A stretch of DNA of 64,000 nucleotides from Methylogaea oryzae (GTDB lineage: Bacteria; Pseudomonadota; Gammaproteobacteria; Methylococcales; Methylococcaceae). The stretch spans positions 3,900,001-3,964,000 of the forward strand of contig NZ_AP019782.1 of the NCBI RefSeq assembly GCF_019669985.1, read 5' to 3'. Made by a program: the position numbers and the translations under genes. A model generated the notes under the pieces. It ran no database searches. It was not told the origin of the DNA and was given only the letters and a program-made list of their open reading frames with translations. Numbering within the stretch: position 1 is the first letter of the stretch; every line of letters begins with the position of its first letter. Below are positions 1 through 8,739 of the stretch, one piece after another.

Positions 1-233
1 TCGCCGCAATCGCAGTGGGGACGGTGAAAAATTCTTGGGTAAAAACCCTGCCGCGGCGTCGGCACCGACCAAGCGCGGCTCGCCGCCCACCGGAAAGCGC
101 AAGCCCCCAGGTGGCCGGCCATTGTAGAGGGGTGCGCGTTTTCAAGCAAATCGACGCGCGACGGAGCGGCCCCGGTACAATAGGGGCGCGGGGCCTGGGC
201 CTCGCTTTCCGTTGAATTACCAAGCGCCGCATC
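1..233. other. Upstream region of the ApbE gene, no gene seen
   Basis: No convincing coding frame is present; the short open frames here are arginine/proline-rich and look like GC-rich noise. A TACAAT hexamer at 176-181 could be a -10 element for the following lipoprotein gene, but the matching -35 (TCGACG at 151-156, 19-bp spacing) is weak. The end of any upstream gene lies outside the window. Confidence 0.4.
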
Positions 234-1265
234 ATGACGAACCTTCGATTTTTCCTGGGCCTCTGGCTGTATCTCGCTCTCGCCGGCTGCGAAACCCCGC
301 CCGCCGAAGTGGAACTGGCCGGCATGGCCCAAGGCACGACTTACCACATCAAGTTCGTCCCCGCCGCGGGGTTGGACAAGGAGGCCCTGCATCGCGAAAT
401 CGACGCCAAGCTGGCGGATATCGACCTGCATTACTCCAACTACCGTGATGACTCGGAAATCGCCCGCTTCAACCAGCGCCACGATACCGAGTGGGCCGAG
501 GTGACGCCGGACCTGGTGAAAATGATGTCCATCGCCAAAGTCCTGCACGAAAAAAGCAACGGCTGCTACGACCTGACGGTGAAGCCGCTGCTGGAGGCCT
601 GGGGATTTTTCAAGCACGAAAACCAAGTGCCCAGCGACGCACAAATCGCCGCCGCCAAAGCCAAGGTGGGATTCGGCAAAATCGAGATAGACAACGAACG
701 CCAGCGACTGCGTAAAACCGACCCCGAGGCGCAGGTCGACCTGTCCTCCATCGGCCAAGGCTACGCCATCGGCCAAGTGGCGACGCTGCTGGAAGGCAAA
801 GGCGTCGCCAACTACCTGGTGGAAATCGGCGGCGAAATGAAAGTGCGCGGCGTCAAGTCCAACGGCAAATCCTGGCGCGTGGCCATCGAAAAGCCGGTGC
901 CGGAACGGCGCGAAGTGCAGCGCATCATCGAAGTGCCGGCCCAGCGCCCCCTCGCCATCATGACCTCCGGCAGCTACCGCAATTATTTCGAAAGCGGCGG
1001 CAAGGTGTATTCCCATATCGTCGACCCAGCCACCGGCCGGCCGGTGGCCCACCATCTCCTGTCGGTGAGCGTGTTGCACGACGACCCCACCTGGGCCGAC
1101 GGCTGGTCCACGGCCTTGCTGTGCCTGGGCGAAGTGGAAGGCCCGAAGGTAGCTGCCGCCGAGGGCGTGGAAGCTTTGTTCATCTATGGCGAGGACGGCC
1201 AGCTCAAGGAGCTGTCCAGCCCGACCCTGTCCCAGGAACAGTTCGTCGCGCCGGTAACGCAGTAG
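234..1265 (+). CDS. apbE: ApbE-family FAD:protein FMN transferase, lipoprotein
   Basis: Predicted to attach FMN covalently to Thr/Ser of redox proteins such as Nqr/Rnf-type subunits, acting outside the inner membrane. The 343-residue product begins with a short lipoprotein signal ending in LAGC, with Cys19 as the lipidation site. ApbE hallmarks follow in order: a TYHIKF strand near residue 36, the VDLSSIGQGYAIG segment near 170, an EIGGE motif near 200, TSGSYRNYF near 245, SHIVDPATGRPV, and ADGWSTALL, which corresponds to the Mg-binding region usually written ADALSTA. Length matches the family. Its stop lies 5 bp from that of the convergent lhr gene. No flavoprotein target is adjacent, so the substrate is unknown. 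Confidence 0.93.
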   Translation: MTNLRFFLGLWLYLALAGCETPPAEVELAGMAQGTTYHIKFVPAAGLDKEALHREIDAKLADIDLHYSNYRDDSEIARFNQRHDTEWAEVTPDLVKMMSIAKVLHEKSNGCYDLTVKPLLEAWGFFKHENQVPSDAQIAAAKAKVGFGKIEIDNERQRLRKTDPEAQVDLSSIGQGYAIGQVATLLEGKGVANYLVEIGGEMKVRGVKSNGKSWRVAIEKPVPERREVQRIIEVPAQRPLAIMTSGSYRNYFESGGKVYSHIVDPATGRPVAHHLLSVSVLHDDPTWADGWSTALLCLGEVEGPKVAAAEGVEALFIYGEDGQLKELSSPTLSQEQFVAPVTQ

Positions 1266-1270
1266 CGCTT

Positions 1271-4200
1271 TTACAGATAGGCCCGCAGTTGCGGCGGCAA
1301 GCTGCGGCGCAGCAGGCGGTTGTGCAATTCCCAACGGCGCTCGTCCGCCACCTCCTTGAGGAATTGCGCCTCCTTGCCCGCCAGCAGCGCCAACGGCACG
1401 CCCCCTTCCAGCAGCAACCGGTTGGACGGCAGGGCCGGCAGCTTGGCGCCGGGCAGGATCACGCCTTGCAGGTTGAGGGGATCCGCGGCGGAAAGCGCCA
1501 CGATTTCGTTGTCCGGCGCATCCTTCAGCTTGCGCAGGGCTTCCACCGCCTCCGGCAGGGCGAACTGCTCGCCGTACTGGCCGGCGACGAAACGGCCGCC
1601 GCGGATGTCGCCGCGCGCTTCCAATCGGCGGTACACCGGCAAGAGCACTTGCCAGGCCGGAACCGTGTTTTCCCGGCCCAGCAAGGCCTTGAACACCACG
1701 CCGTAGCGGCGCAGCAGCACGCGGGCGCTGTGTTCGGCGGATGCGGCCGCCTCCGGCATCGCGCCGCCCGCCGGGGCCGTCGCCAGCGTCCAACGGCCCG
1801 CGTCCTCCAAGCCGAATAAAGGATTGAGCTGGCGCAGCCGGCGCTTCTTGTCTTCCGGAACCAATAGTGCGCGCAACCCGATGAAGCTGTCGCTGCGCAG
1901 CCAGCCTTGCGCCACCAGTTCCGCCAAGGCGTCTTCCGCCTGGGTTTTCAGCAAATCGCTGTGTTCCCACAGTTCTTCGAAAAACTGCGCGCCGTGCTCG
2001 CGCAAGGTGTGAAGCAAACGCTTGGCGTTGGCCGACAGTTCCGCGCCGCCGTCCTCGCCTCGCAAGGCGCGCCACAGGCCGAGTTGCTTGCGCGGCAAAA
2101 AAGTAACCGGCGACGTTTTCACCGGCGCGGAGCCCGCTGCGGAGCTGAGCCGGGTCCAAATATACCGGCCGGATTGGCACAGGCCGTCCAGCCAGGCAGG
2201 ATCGTAATCGGCCACCCGCGCCGGCAGAATGTCGCCCTCCCAGGCCGAAGCGGCCGCCTCGAAGCCTTCCAACTGCTCCAGCACCGCGGCCAAGGCGTCC
2301 CGTCCCCGCAGCCGCGTTTGCGGGTGCGCGTGCTGCCAGCGCAGCAAAAAAGCCATGAACGCCGCTGCGGGAACCGGCTCGATCTCCTGCCGCAGCCGGT
2401 TCACCGTGTAGCGGTGGATGCGCGCCAGCAGGTTGCGTTCGCACCATTCGAGCGACTCGGCGGCGGTGAATTTGCCGCGCAGCACCAGCCCTTCGGTTTC
2501 CAGTTGGAGCAAGGCGATGTCCACCGCGCTTTCCGGCAAAGCCAGCCCCTGCGCCAGATCCCTGGCCGCCACCGGCCCGGAGCAGCACATGCGGGCGCGG
2601 ACGATTTCCGCCAGGGCATCTTCGGACGTCCAGCGCCGTTCCTCCAGTTGCGGCGGCAGGCGCAAGGGCGGCTGCGGCGTCTGATCGGGATAAAGCGCGC
2701 GGAATTGCGGCCAGCGTTCGGCGGCGATCCATAAGGCCGGGACTGGATTTAACTCCCTCACCCCAACCCTCTCCCTGAGGGAGAGGGAGCCGGAAGGAGC
2801 CGCTTCCTGGGCAAGAAAAAGCACAGCAGCGCGGCCCTGGGCAACAAGTTGCTCGAACAAGCACGGCCAATGGGGCGCCGCTTCCGCCGCCAGCACATAC
2901 CCCGCTTGCATCAAGGCGTCGTGCAGCTCGTCCGCATCGCGCGCCTCGGGCCAGGCTTCTTCCCGCACCCTGGCGATGGCGGCCGGGTCCAGCTTGCCCA
3001 GGTCGTCGGCGGTGGCGGGATCGAGCCAGCGGCGGCTGGCGACGGCGCGGGTGCGGCGCTCTTCCGCCGGGGCGCCGTCGAGGAAGCTGTAGACGCGGGC
3101 GGTGAGGATGGCCGCCGCCAGCGGGGAGGGCTCCACCAGGTCCTTGGCCACCACGCGGATGCGGCCGGATTCCAGGCCCCGGATCACCTCCAGGAAGCGG
3201 TCGAAGTCCATGGCTTCGTGCAGGCAGTCGTACACCGTCTGGTTGACCAGGGGATGGTCCGGGACCTCCCTATCGCCCTCGATATTCTCGAAGCAGGCCA
3301 GCTGGTCGGGAAACACCGCCGTCACCAAGTCCTCCGCCTGCATGCGCAGCAGGTGCGGCGGCGTCTTGCGGCCGCCTTGGAAGCGGCGGATGGCCAGGGC
3401 GCAGGCGGCGTTCCAGCGCCAACGCACGGTGAACATGGGCGCGGCCAGCAAGGCCTGCACCAGGATGTCGCGCACGGTGTTGCTGTTGAGGAAACGCGCC
3501 ACGTCCTCCAGGGGAAAGCTCTGCGACGCCCCCAGGGACAAAATCACCGCGTCCTCGGTGGCGGCGGCCTGCAACTCGAAATTGAACGTGCGGCAGAAAC
3601 GCTTGCGCAAGGACAGCCCCCAGGCGCGGTTGACCCGGCTGCCGTAGGGGGCGTGGATGATGAACTGCATGCCGCCGGCTTCGTCGAAAAAGCGCTCGAA
3701 GATGACGGTATCCAGGGTCGGCACCACACCCAGGGCGGTTTTGGCGGCGGCCATGTAATTGACGGCTTGCTCGGCGGCGGCCCCCGCGACGCCGAGCCGA
3801 GCCAACCAGGCGTAAGGATCGGCTTGCTCCGTCAAAGCCAGCCTTACCCGCGCCACGCCTTCCGACAACTCCCAGGTCCGCCCCGGCGCCTCTCCCAGCC
3901 AGAAGGGGATGCTGGGCGGCAGGCTTTGCGCGTCTTCTACCCGCAGCGTGCCGGCGTCCAGGCGCAGGATGCGCCAAGCGGTGTTGCCCAGCTGGAAAAT
4001 GTCGCCGGGCAGGCTTTCGATGGCGAAATCCTCGTGCACGCTGCCGACGAACTCGCCGGAAGGCTCCACCACCACGCGGTAATCGGCGTTGTCGGGAATG
4101 GCGCCGCCACAGGTGAGGGCGGTCAGGCGAGCGCCGCGCCGGGCCTTCAAGCGCCGATTGATGGCGTCGCGGTGGATGTAGGCGCCGCGCGGGCCGCGCC

Positions 4201-5635
4201 GGCTGGTATAGCCCTCCGCCAGCATGGCCACCACAGCGTCGAAAGCTTCCCGCCGAAGGTCGCGGTACGGCCAGGCGCGGCGCACGGCGTCGTACAGCTC
4301 GTCTTCGCCCCAGTCCTCGCAGGCGGCCATAGCGACGATCTGCTGGGCCAACACGTCCAACGGCTGCGGAGGAATATGCAGCCGGTCCAGCTCGCCCCGG
4401 GATACCGCGTCCAGCAGGGCGATGCATTCGATCAGTTCGTCGCGGCTGGTGGGAAACAGCCGGCCTTTCGGCGTGCCCCCCAAAAAGTGCCCGGCCCGCC
4501 CCACCCGCTGCAAAAACGTGGCGATGGAACCGGTGGTGCCCAGTTGGCACACCAAATCCACGTCGCCCACGTCGATGCCCAACTCCAGGGAAGCCGTCGC
4601 CACCAGCGCTTGCAGCTCGCCGGCCTTCAGCCGCGTCTCCGCGGCCAAGCGCTGTTCCCGCGCCAAGCTGCCGTGGTGGGCGGTGACGGCGGTTTCGCCC
4701 AATCGATCGCTGAGCGCCCGCGCCACCCGCTCGGCCAGCCGGCGGGTGTTGACGAACACCAGGGTGGTTTTGTGCTCGCGAATCAGCGCCGCCATGCGGT
4801 CGTAGACCTCGCCGGCGGCTTCCCCGGACAGCAAGGCTTCCAGCGGCGATTCCGGCAACTCAAGCCCCAAGTCCAGACGGCGCCGGTGGCCGGTGTCGAT
4901 GATGCGGCAATCGCCGCCGCCGGTGAGGAAGTTGGCCACTTCCTCGATGGGCTTTTGCGTGGCGGACAGGCCGATGCGGGCCAGGCCGTTTTCCCTCTCC
5001 CCAACCGGCTGCGCCCCCCTCGCTACGCTCTCCCCGCCGACAGGAGAGGGGCTCGCTGATACCAATCGCTCCAGCCGCTCCAGCGTCAATGCCAGGTGCG
5101 AGCCCCGCTTGCTGCCGGCCACCGCGTGGATTTCGTCGACGATCACCGTGCGCACGCCCTTCAGCATGCGTCGGCCGCCATCGCTGGTGAGCAGCACATA
5201 GGCCGATTCCGGCGTGGTCACCAGAATGTGGGGCGGAAACTTGCCCATGGCGGAGCGCGCCGCCTGGGGCGTGTCGCCGGTGCGCACGGCGCTGCGCAGG
5301 GCGATGCCGCCGCTGCCCGCTTCGAACAAGCGCTGGTTGATGCCGTCCAGCGGCAACTCCAGGTTTTTGTGCACGTCGTTGCTGAGGGCCTTCAACGGCG
5401 AGATATAGAGGATGCGGGTTTCCTCCCGCAGCCGGCCGGCCTCGGCCAGGTGGGCCAGATCGTCGATGGCGGCCAGGAAAGCGGCCAGGGTTTTGCCGGA
5501 GCCGGTGGGCGCGGCGATGAGGCTGTGGCGGCCCGCTTTGAAAGCTTGCCAGGCTTGGATTTGGCAAGGGGTAGGCGCGGCAAACGCCTGCTGGAACCAG
5601 GCGGCGACGGCGGGGTGGAACGATGACCAATCCAT
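1271..5635 (-). CDS. lhr: Lhr-family large ATP-dependent helicase
   Basis: Superfamily 2 DNA/RNA helicase of 1454 residues, close to the size of long Lhr proteins. Visible motifs are Walker A AAPTGSGKT (41-49), DEIH (167-170), SAT (224-226), and a VGRAGH motif VI in the second RecA domain, followed by the Lhr core and a long C-terminal extension. Lhr unwinds DNA and RNA:DNA hybrids and is linked to DNA repair. Two stretches read like foreign insertions: residues about 193-217, between motifs II and III, and residues about 944-962. Both correspond at DNA level to GC-rich palindromic repeats that also occur in polA and cbbO. The reading frame stays open through both. Confidence 0.95.
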   Translation of the reverse strand: MDWSSFHPAVAAWFQQAFAAPTPCQIQAWQAFKAGRHSLIAAPTGSGKTLAAFLAAIDDLAHLAEAGRLREETRILYISPLKALSNDVHKNLELPLDGINQRLFEAGSGGIALRSAVRTGDTPQAARSAMGKFPPHILVTTPESAYVLLTSDGGRRMLKGVRTVIVDEIHAVAGSKRGSHLALTLERLERLVSASPSPVGGESVARGAQPVGERENGLARIGLSATQKPIEEVANFLTGGGDCRIIDTGHRRRLDLGLELPESPLEALLSGEAAGEVYDRMAALIREHKTTLVFVNTRRLAERVARALSDRLGETAVTAHHGSLAREQRLAAETRLKAGELQALVATASLELGIDVGDVDLVCQLGTTGSIATFLQRVGRAGHFLGGTPKGRLFPTSRDELIECIALLDAVSRGELDRLHIPPQPLDVLAQQIVAMAACEDWGEDELYDAVRRAWPYRDLRREAFDAVVAMLAEGYTSRRGPRGAYIHRDAINRRLKARRGARLTALTCGGAIPDNADYRVVVEPSGEFVGSVHEDFAIESLPGDIFQLGNTAWRILRLDAGTLRVEDAQSLPPSIPFWLGEAPGRTWELSEGVARVRLALTEQADPYAWLARLGVAGAAAEQAVNYMAAAKTALGVVPTLDTVIFERFFDEAGGMQFIIHAPYGSRVNRAWGLSLRKRFCRTFNFELQAAATEDAVILSLGASQSFPLEDVARFLNSNTVRDILVQALLAAPMFTVRWRWNAACALAIRRFQGGRKTPPHLLRMQAEDLVTAVFPDQLACFENIEGDREVPDHPLVNQTVYDCLHEAMDFDRFLEVIRGLESGRIRVVAKDLVEPSPLAAAILTARVYSFLDGAPAEERRTRAVASRRWLDPATADDLGKLDPAAIARVREEAWPEARDADELHDALMQAGYVLAAEAAPHWPCLFEQLVAQGRAAVLFLAQEAAPSGSLSLRERVGVRELNPVPALWIAAERWPQFRALYPDQTPQPPLRLPPQLEERRWTSEDALAEIVRARMCCSGPVAARDLAQGLALPESAVDIALLQLETEGLVLRGKFTAAESLEWCERNLLARIHRYTVNRLRQEIEPVPAAAFMAFLLRWQHAHPQTRLRGRDALAAVLEQLEGFEAAASAWEGDILPARVADYDPAWLDGLCQSGRYIWTRLSSAAGSAPVKTSPVTFLPRKQLGLWRALRGEDGGAELSANAKRLLHTLREHGAQFFEELWEHSDLLKTQAEDALAELVAQGWLRSDSFIGLRALLVPEDKKRRLRQLNPLFGLEDAGRWTLATAPAGGAMPEAAASAEHSARVLLRRYGVVFKALLGRENTVPAWQVLLPVYRRLEARGDIRGGRFVAGQYGEQFALPEAVEALRKLKDAPDNEIVALSAADPLNLQGVILPGAKLPALPSNRLLLEGGVPLALLAGKEAQFLKEVADERRWELHNRLLRRSLPPQLRAYL
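2752..2805. repeat. Palindromic repeat inside lhr, type A
   Basis: The DNA carries CCCTCACCCCAACCCTCTCC followed by a central TGA triplet and the inverted arm GGGAGAGGG. The same consensus occurs in inverse orientation inside cbbO at about 56527-56556. Within lhr it is read as SGSLSLRERVGVREL, atypical for a helicase, and it leaves the frame intact. Confidence 0.8.
4985..5059. repeat. Palindromic repeat inside lhr helicase core, type B
   Basis: The DNA reads CCCTCTCCCC, then CGGCTGCGCCCCCCTCGCTA, CGCTCTCCCC and finally an inverted GGAGAGGGG arm. Nearly the same arrangement is found in polA (39341-39396). It encodes about 25 extra residues between the DEIH and SAT motifs of Lhr. Confidence 0.8.
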
Positions 5636-5744
5636 GCGGCCACATTACGCCATGGGACGCGAAGAAGGGAAGGCCTGTTCGCTTGCGCGGCGTTTTCCGC
5701 AACCGCTACACTGGCGCGCCGGAACAACAACCGCTTGAGAGCTC

Positions 5745-6005
5745 ATGCCAAAATACGATTATCTGTGCGAAGCCAACGGCCAGGTGGTGGAAGTCAGCCA
5801 CGCCATGAGCGAGCGGCTGGCCACCTGGGGAGAGCTCTGCGCCCTGAGCGGCCAAGACTTGGCCGATACCCCCGCCGACAGCCCGGTCACCAAACTCATC
5901 ACCGGCGGCGGCGTGGTGCGCGCCAGCTCCCTCAAGAATCCCTCCGCCCCGCCTTGCCAATCCGGGGCGCCTTGTTGCGGCCCCAGCAGCTGCGGCTTCG
6001 CTTAA
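5745..6005 (+). CDS. Small FmdB-like putative regulatory protein
   Basis: An 86-residue protein opening with MPKYDYLCEANGQVVEV, which resembles the start of FmdB-type zinc-ribbon proteins (normally Y-x-Y-x-C-x-x-C-G). Only the first Cys of the expected CxxC pair is present; the second position reads Asn. The C-terminus is Cys-rich (PPCQSG, PCCGPSSCG) and could bind metal instead. Similar short proteins with an SERLATWGELC segment are, as far as I recall, widespread in proteobacteria without known function. It is transcribed divergently from lhr and converges on aas. Confidence 0.75.
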   Translation: MPKYDYLCEANGQVVEVSHAMSERLATWGELCALSGQDLADTPADSPVTKLITGGGVVRASSLKNPSAPPCQSGAPCCGPSSCGFA

Positions 6006-6042
6006 GGAAACTCTTCCTTAAAGGAAACGCCGCCGGGCTGGG

Positions 6043-8199
6043 TTACTCGCCGCCCAGCGCCCGGCGCGCCTGTTCCGTGGCGTCGACATAGTCGATTTTG
6101 CCGCTGGGCAGCCGCGGCAGCGCCTTGAAGGGCAGCAACACCCTCGGCACTTGCACGTCGCCGATGCCGTCGCGCTTGGCCTGCTCCGCCAAGCGCGCCC
6201 GGTCCGCGGCGGGATTTTCGCTGAGCAAGACGACCTGTTCGCCGCGCTGCGGGTCCGGCACGATCACGGCGGCGTGGGCGTATTCCGGCCAAACGCGCAG
6301 GGCCAGCTCCTCCACCGCCGCCAGGGAGACCATCTCGCCGCCCACCTTGGCGAAGCGCTTGGCGCGGCCTTGGATGTGCAAATAACCCTCCTCGTCCAGG
6401 CGCACGATGTCGCCGGTGTCGTACCAACCTTCGCCTTCGGCCGAGCTGGGCGGCACCAGCTTGCCCGGCGCCCGGGCCAGCAAATACCCCAGCATGACGT
6501 TGGGGCCTTTGACGTGCAGCCGACCGCCCTCGGCGATGCCGGGCACCGGCACGATGCGGTACTCGATGCCCGGCAGCAAACCGCCCACGGACCCCTCGCG
6601 GTAGCGCATGGGCGTGTTGAGGCTCAAGCCCGGCGCGGTTTCCGTGGCGCCGTAGCCTTCCAGGATACGGATGCCGAAACGGGTCGCCCAGGCTTTGCGG
6701 GTTTCCTCCAGCAGCTTTTCCGCCCCGGCGAACACGTAGCGCACGCAATAAAAATCGTAGGGATGGGCGAACTTGGCGTAGCCGGCCAGGAAGGTGTTGG
6801 TGCCGAATAGGATGGTGGCGTTGATGTCGTAGGCCAGCTCGGGAATGATGCGGTAGTGCAACGGCGTGGGGTATAGGAACGATTTGATGCCCGACAGCAG
6901 CGGCAGCAGCGTTCCGGCGGTCAGGCCGAAGGAGTGGAATAGCGGCATGGCGTTGAGGATGGTGTCGCCGGCGCCGAAATCTATCGCGGCGGCCAGTTGC
7001 TCGCGGTTGGCCATGAGATTGGCATGGCTCAACACCACGCCTTTCGGCGTCCCCTCCGAACCGGACGTGAACAAGATTACCGCCGGCCGATCGGCATCTT
7101 CGGGCCGCTCCCGATGAAACCAGCGCAAACGGGCCAGCCGCGCCAAGCCGTGCGCCTGGTCCGCCAGAGGGATGTCCTGGGCCAAATCCTCCAGATACAG
7201 CAGCCGCACCTGTTGCGCCAGGCGCGCGGCCGTATCCTGCCGCTTGGCCTGCTCCACGAAGCGGCGCGAGGTGACGACGGTATTGATCTGTGCCGTGGCG
7301 CAGGCGGCCAGCATCACCCCGGCGCCGGCGCTGTAATTGAGCATGGCCGGCACCCGCCCGGCCATTTGCAGGCCCATTAGGGATACCACCGTGGCGAGGG
7401 AATTGGGCACCATCAGGCCCACCGCCTCGTCCGGCCGGCTTTCCCGCGCCAACCGCGCGCCCAGCACGGCGGCTTTGCGCAGCAAACCGTCGTAGGTCAA
7501 AGGCCTGCGGTCCACGTCCTCCAAGATCTCGTGCTTGCCGCCGTGAATGCCGCGCGCCTCCAACAACGCGGACAGCAAAGTGCGCCGATATCCGCTGGTT
7601 TCGAACATCATGTCCACCATGATGTCCGTCAGCTTATGGCCGGCCAACCGGCGCCGCGCCCGGCCTTTCAGCTCCGCCGGCAGCTCCAGCCGCACCGGCG
7701 GCAGCACGGCCAAGCGCACCGGCGGAAAAGAGCGGTGGCGCACCTTGCCCTGCAAACGCGAATAGCGGGTGTATTGCGGGCCGTCGATGCGCACCGGCAG
7801 CAGCGTGGCGCCGGATTTGTCGGCGATCAGGCCGGGACCGTCGTAAATCTTCATCAGCGCGCCGGTGGTGGTGCGGCGGCCTTCAGGAAAAATCACCACC
7901 TTGCGGTCTTGCTTGAGGTAGGCGATGAGGGTTTTGGTGGCCAGCGGGTTGGCCTGGTCCAAGGTGAGGGTATCGGCGAAGCGCAAGCCGCATCGCACCC
8001 ACCATTTGCGCGCCACGTAGGTGTTGACGGCGAAGGTGAGCGGTCCGGGCAGGAAGGCCCATAGGAACAGGGCGTCGAGGTAGGAAGTGTGATTGGCCGC
8101 CACCAGTACGCGCGGCCCCGCGGCGGCGAAGTGATCCAAGCCGGTTGCCCGAGTCCGGAAAAGAATCAGCAGCAACCAGCGCACGAAGCTCTTGAACAT
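6043..8199 (-). CDS. aas: Bifunctional acyl-ACP synthetase / 2-acylglycerophosphoethanolamine acyltransferase
   Basis: Predicted to re-acylate lyso-phosphatidylethanolamine at the inner membrane using acyl groups it activates itself. The 718 residues match E. coli Aas (719). The N-terminal PlsC-type acyltransferase domain shows the catalytic HX4D box HTSYLD (37-42) and FPEGRR (104-109). The C-terminal half is an AMP-binding adenylation domain with the phosphate loop LFTSGSEGTPKG and YGATETAPG, and ends with a lysine-containing PSGKIDY motif. It is convergent with the FmdB-like gene and divergent from the cold-shock gene. Confidence 0.93.
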   Translation of the reverse strand: MFKSFVRWLLLILFRTRATGLDHFAAAGPRVLVAANHTSYLDALFLWAFLPGPLTFAVNTYVARKWWVRCGLRFADTLTLDQANPLATKTLIAYLKQDRKVVIFPEGRRTTTGALMKIYDGPGLIADKSGATLLPVRIDGPQYTRYSRLQGKVRHRSFPPVRLAVLPPVRLELPAELKGRARRRLAGHKLTDIMVDMMFETSGYRRTLLSALLEARGIHGGKHEILEDVDRRPLTYDGLLRKAAVLGARLARESRPDEAVGLMVPNSLATVVSLMGLQMAGRVPAMLNYSAGAGVMLAACATAQINTVVTSRRFVEQAKRQDTAARLAQQVRLLYLEDLAQDIPLADQAHGLARLARLRWFHRERPEDADRPAVILFTSGSEGTPKGVVLSHANLMANREQLAAAIDFGAGDTILNAMPLFHSFGLTAGTLLPLLSGIKSFLYPTPLHYRIIPELAYDINATILFGTNTFLAGYAKFAHPYDFYCVRYVFAGAEKLLEETRKAWATRFGIRILEGYGATETAPGLSLNTPMRYREGSVGGLLPGIEYRIVPVPGIAEGGRLHVKGPNVMLGYLLARAPGKLVPPSSAEGEGWYDTGDIVRLDEEGYLHIQGRAKRFAKVGGEMVSLAAVEELALRVWPEYAHAAVIVPDPQRGEQVVLLSENPAADRARLAEQAKRDGIGDVQVPRVLLPFKALPRLPSGKIDYVDATEQARRALGGE

Positions 8200-8348
8200 A
8201 ACGCGTGTGTCCGTATTCCGTTGGGTTCGATGGGGCGTATTCCCACCCTGTCACAACGCCTAGATTAGCACCCTCCCAGGCCCGGAAGTCAGCGGCGGAG
8301 AGCCTTCCGCGCCTCGCTGCCGAACACGAAAAAACTTTGCGGAAATTA

Positions 8349-8408
8349 TTGAGCAAAGGCCAGCGGGAAGGCCTATACTGTCGCCGCGGCAGCCCTTCAA
8401 CGAGGGCT
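8349..8408 (+). promoter_or_regulatory. Candidate promoter and 5' leader hairpin of the cold-shock gene
   Basis: TTGAGC (8349-8354) and TATACT (8374-8379) form a sigma-70-like pair with a long 19-bp spacer. An inverted repeat AGCCCT/AGGGCT at 8391-8396 and 8403-8408 follows in the transcribed leader. The leader then becomes AT-rich up to the ATG at 8458, which suits a cold-shock mRNA. No strong Shine-Dalgarno sequence is visible. Confidence 0.45.
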
Positions 8409-8457
8409 GAAACAACGCAAGATAGTAGTAATTTCAATTTAGTGAGTTTGTAAATAA

Positions 8458-8661
8458 ATGCGTACTGGTACTGTTAAGTGGTTCGACGAAGGTAAGGGTT
8501 TCGGTTTCATTACTCCGCAGGACGGCGGCGACGATGTGTTCGTGCATCACTCCACCATCAGCGGCAGTGGTTTCAAGGTTCTTACCGAAGGCCAGACCGT
8601 TCAATTTGAGTCGCAGAAAGGCCCGAAGGGCTTCCAGACGACCAAAGTAGATCCCAACTAA
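8458..8661 (+). CDS. csp: Cold-shock protein, CspA family
   Basis: A 67-residue single cold-shock domain that binds single-stranded RNA/DNA as an RNA chaperone. RNP1 is KGFGFI (residues 13-18) and RNP2 is VFVHH (27-31), both canonical. The whole protein is one OB fold with no extension. It has its own AT-rich leader and its own terminator shared with the convergent eCIS operon. Confidence 0.97.
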   Translation: MRTGTVKWFDEGKGFGFITPQDGGDDVFVHHSTISGSGFKVLTEGQTVQFESQKGPKGFQTTKVDPN

Positions 8662-8684
8662 GGTCTCAAGAATACTGATAGCGA

Positions 8685-8716
8685 AAAACCCCGCCACGGC
8701 GGGGTTTTTTGTTATT
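8685..8716. terminator. Bidirectional terminator between csp and the eCIS operon
   Basis: AAAAACCCCGCC, loop, GGCGGGGTTTTTT forms a perfect stem with T-runs on both strands. It lies 24 bp after the csp stop and 24 bp after the last eCIS gene stop, so it can end both convergent transcripts. Confidence 0.9.
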
Positions 8717-8739
8717 ACGGCCTGGCGCTGGCGGAAAAA

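Noticed and set aside
2849-5059. Long plus-strand open frame of 736 codons within lhr
   Set aside because: Arginine/glycine/alanine-rich, no family features, fully antisense to the well-supported Lhr helicase; a GC-rich shadow frame.
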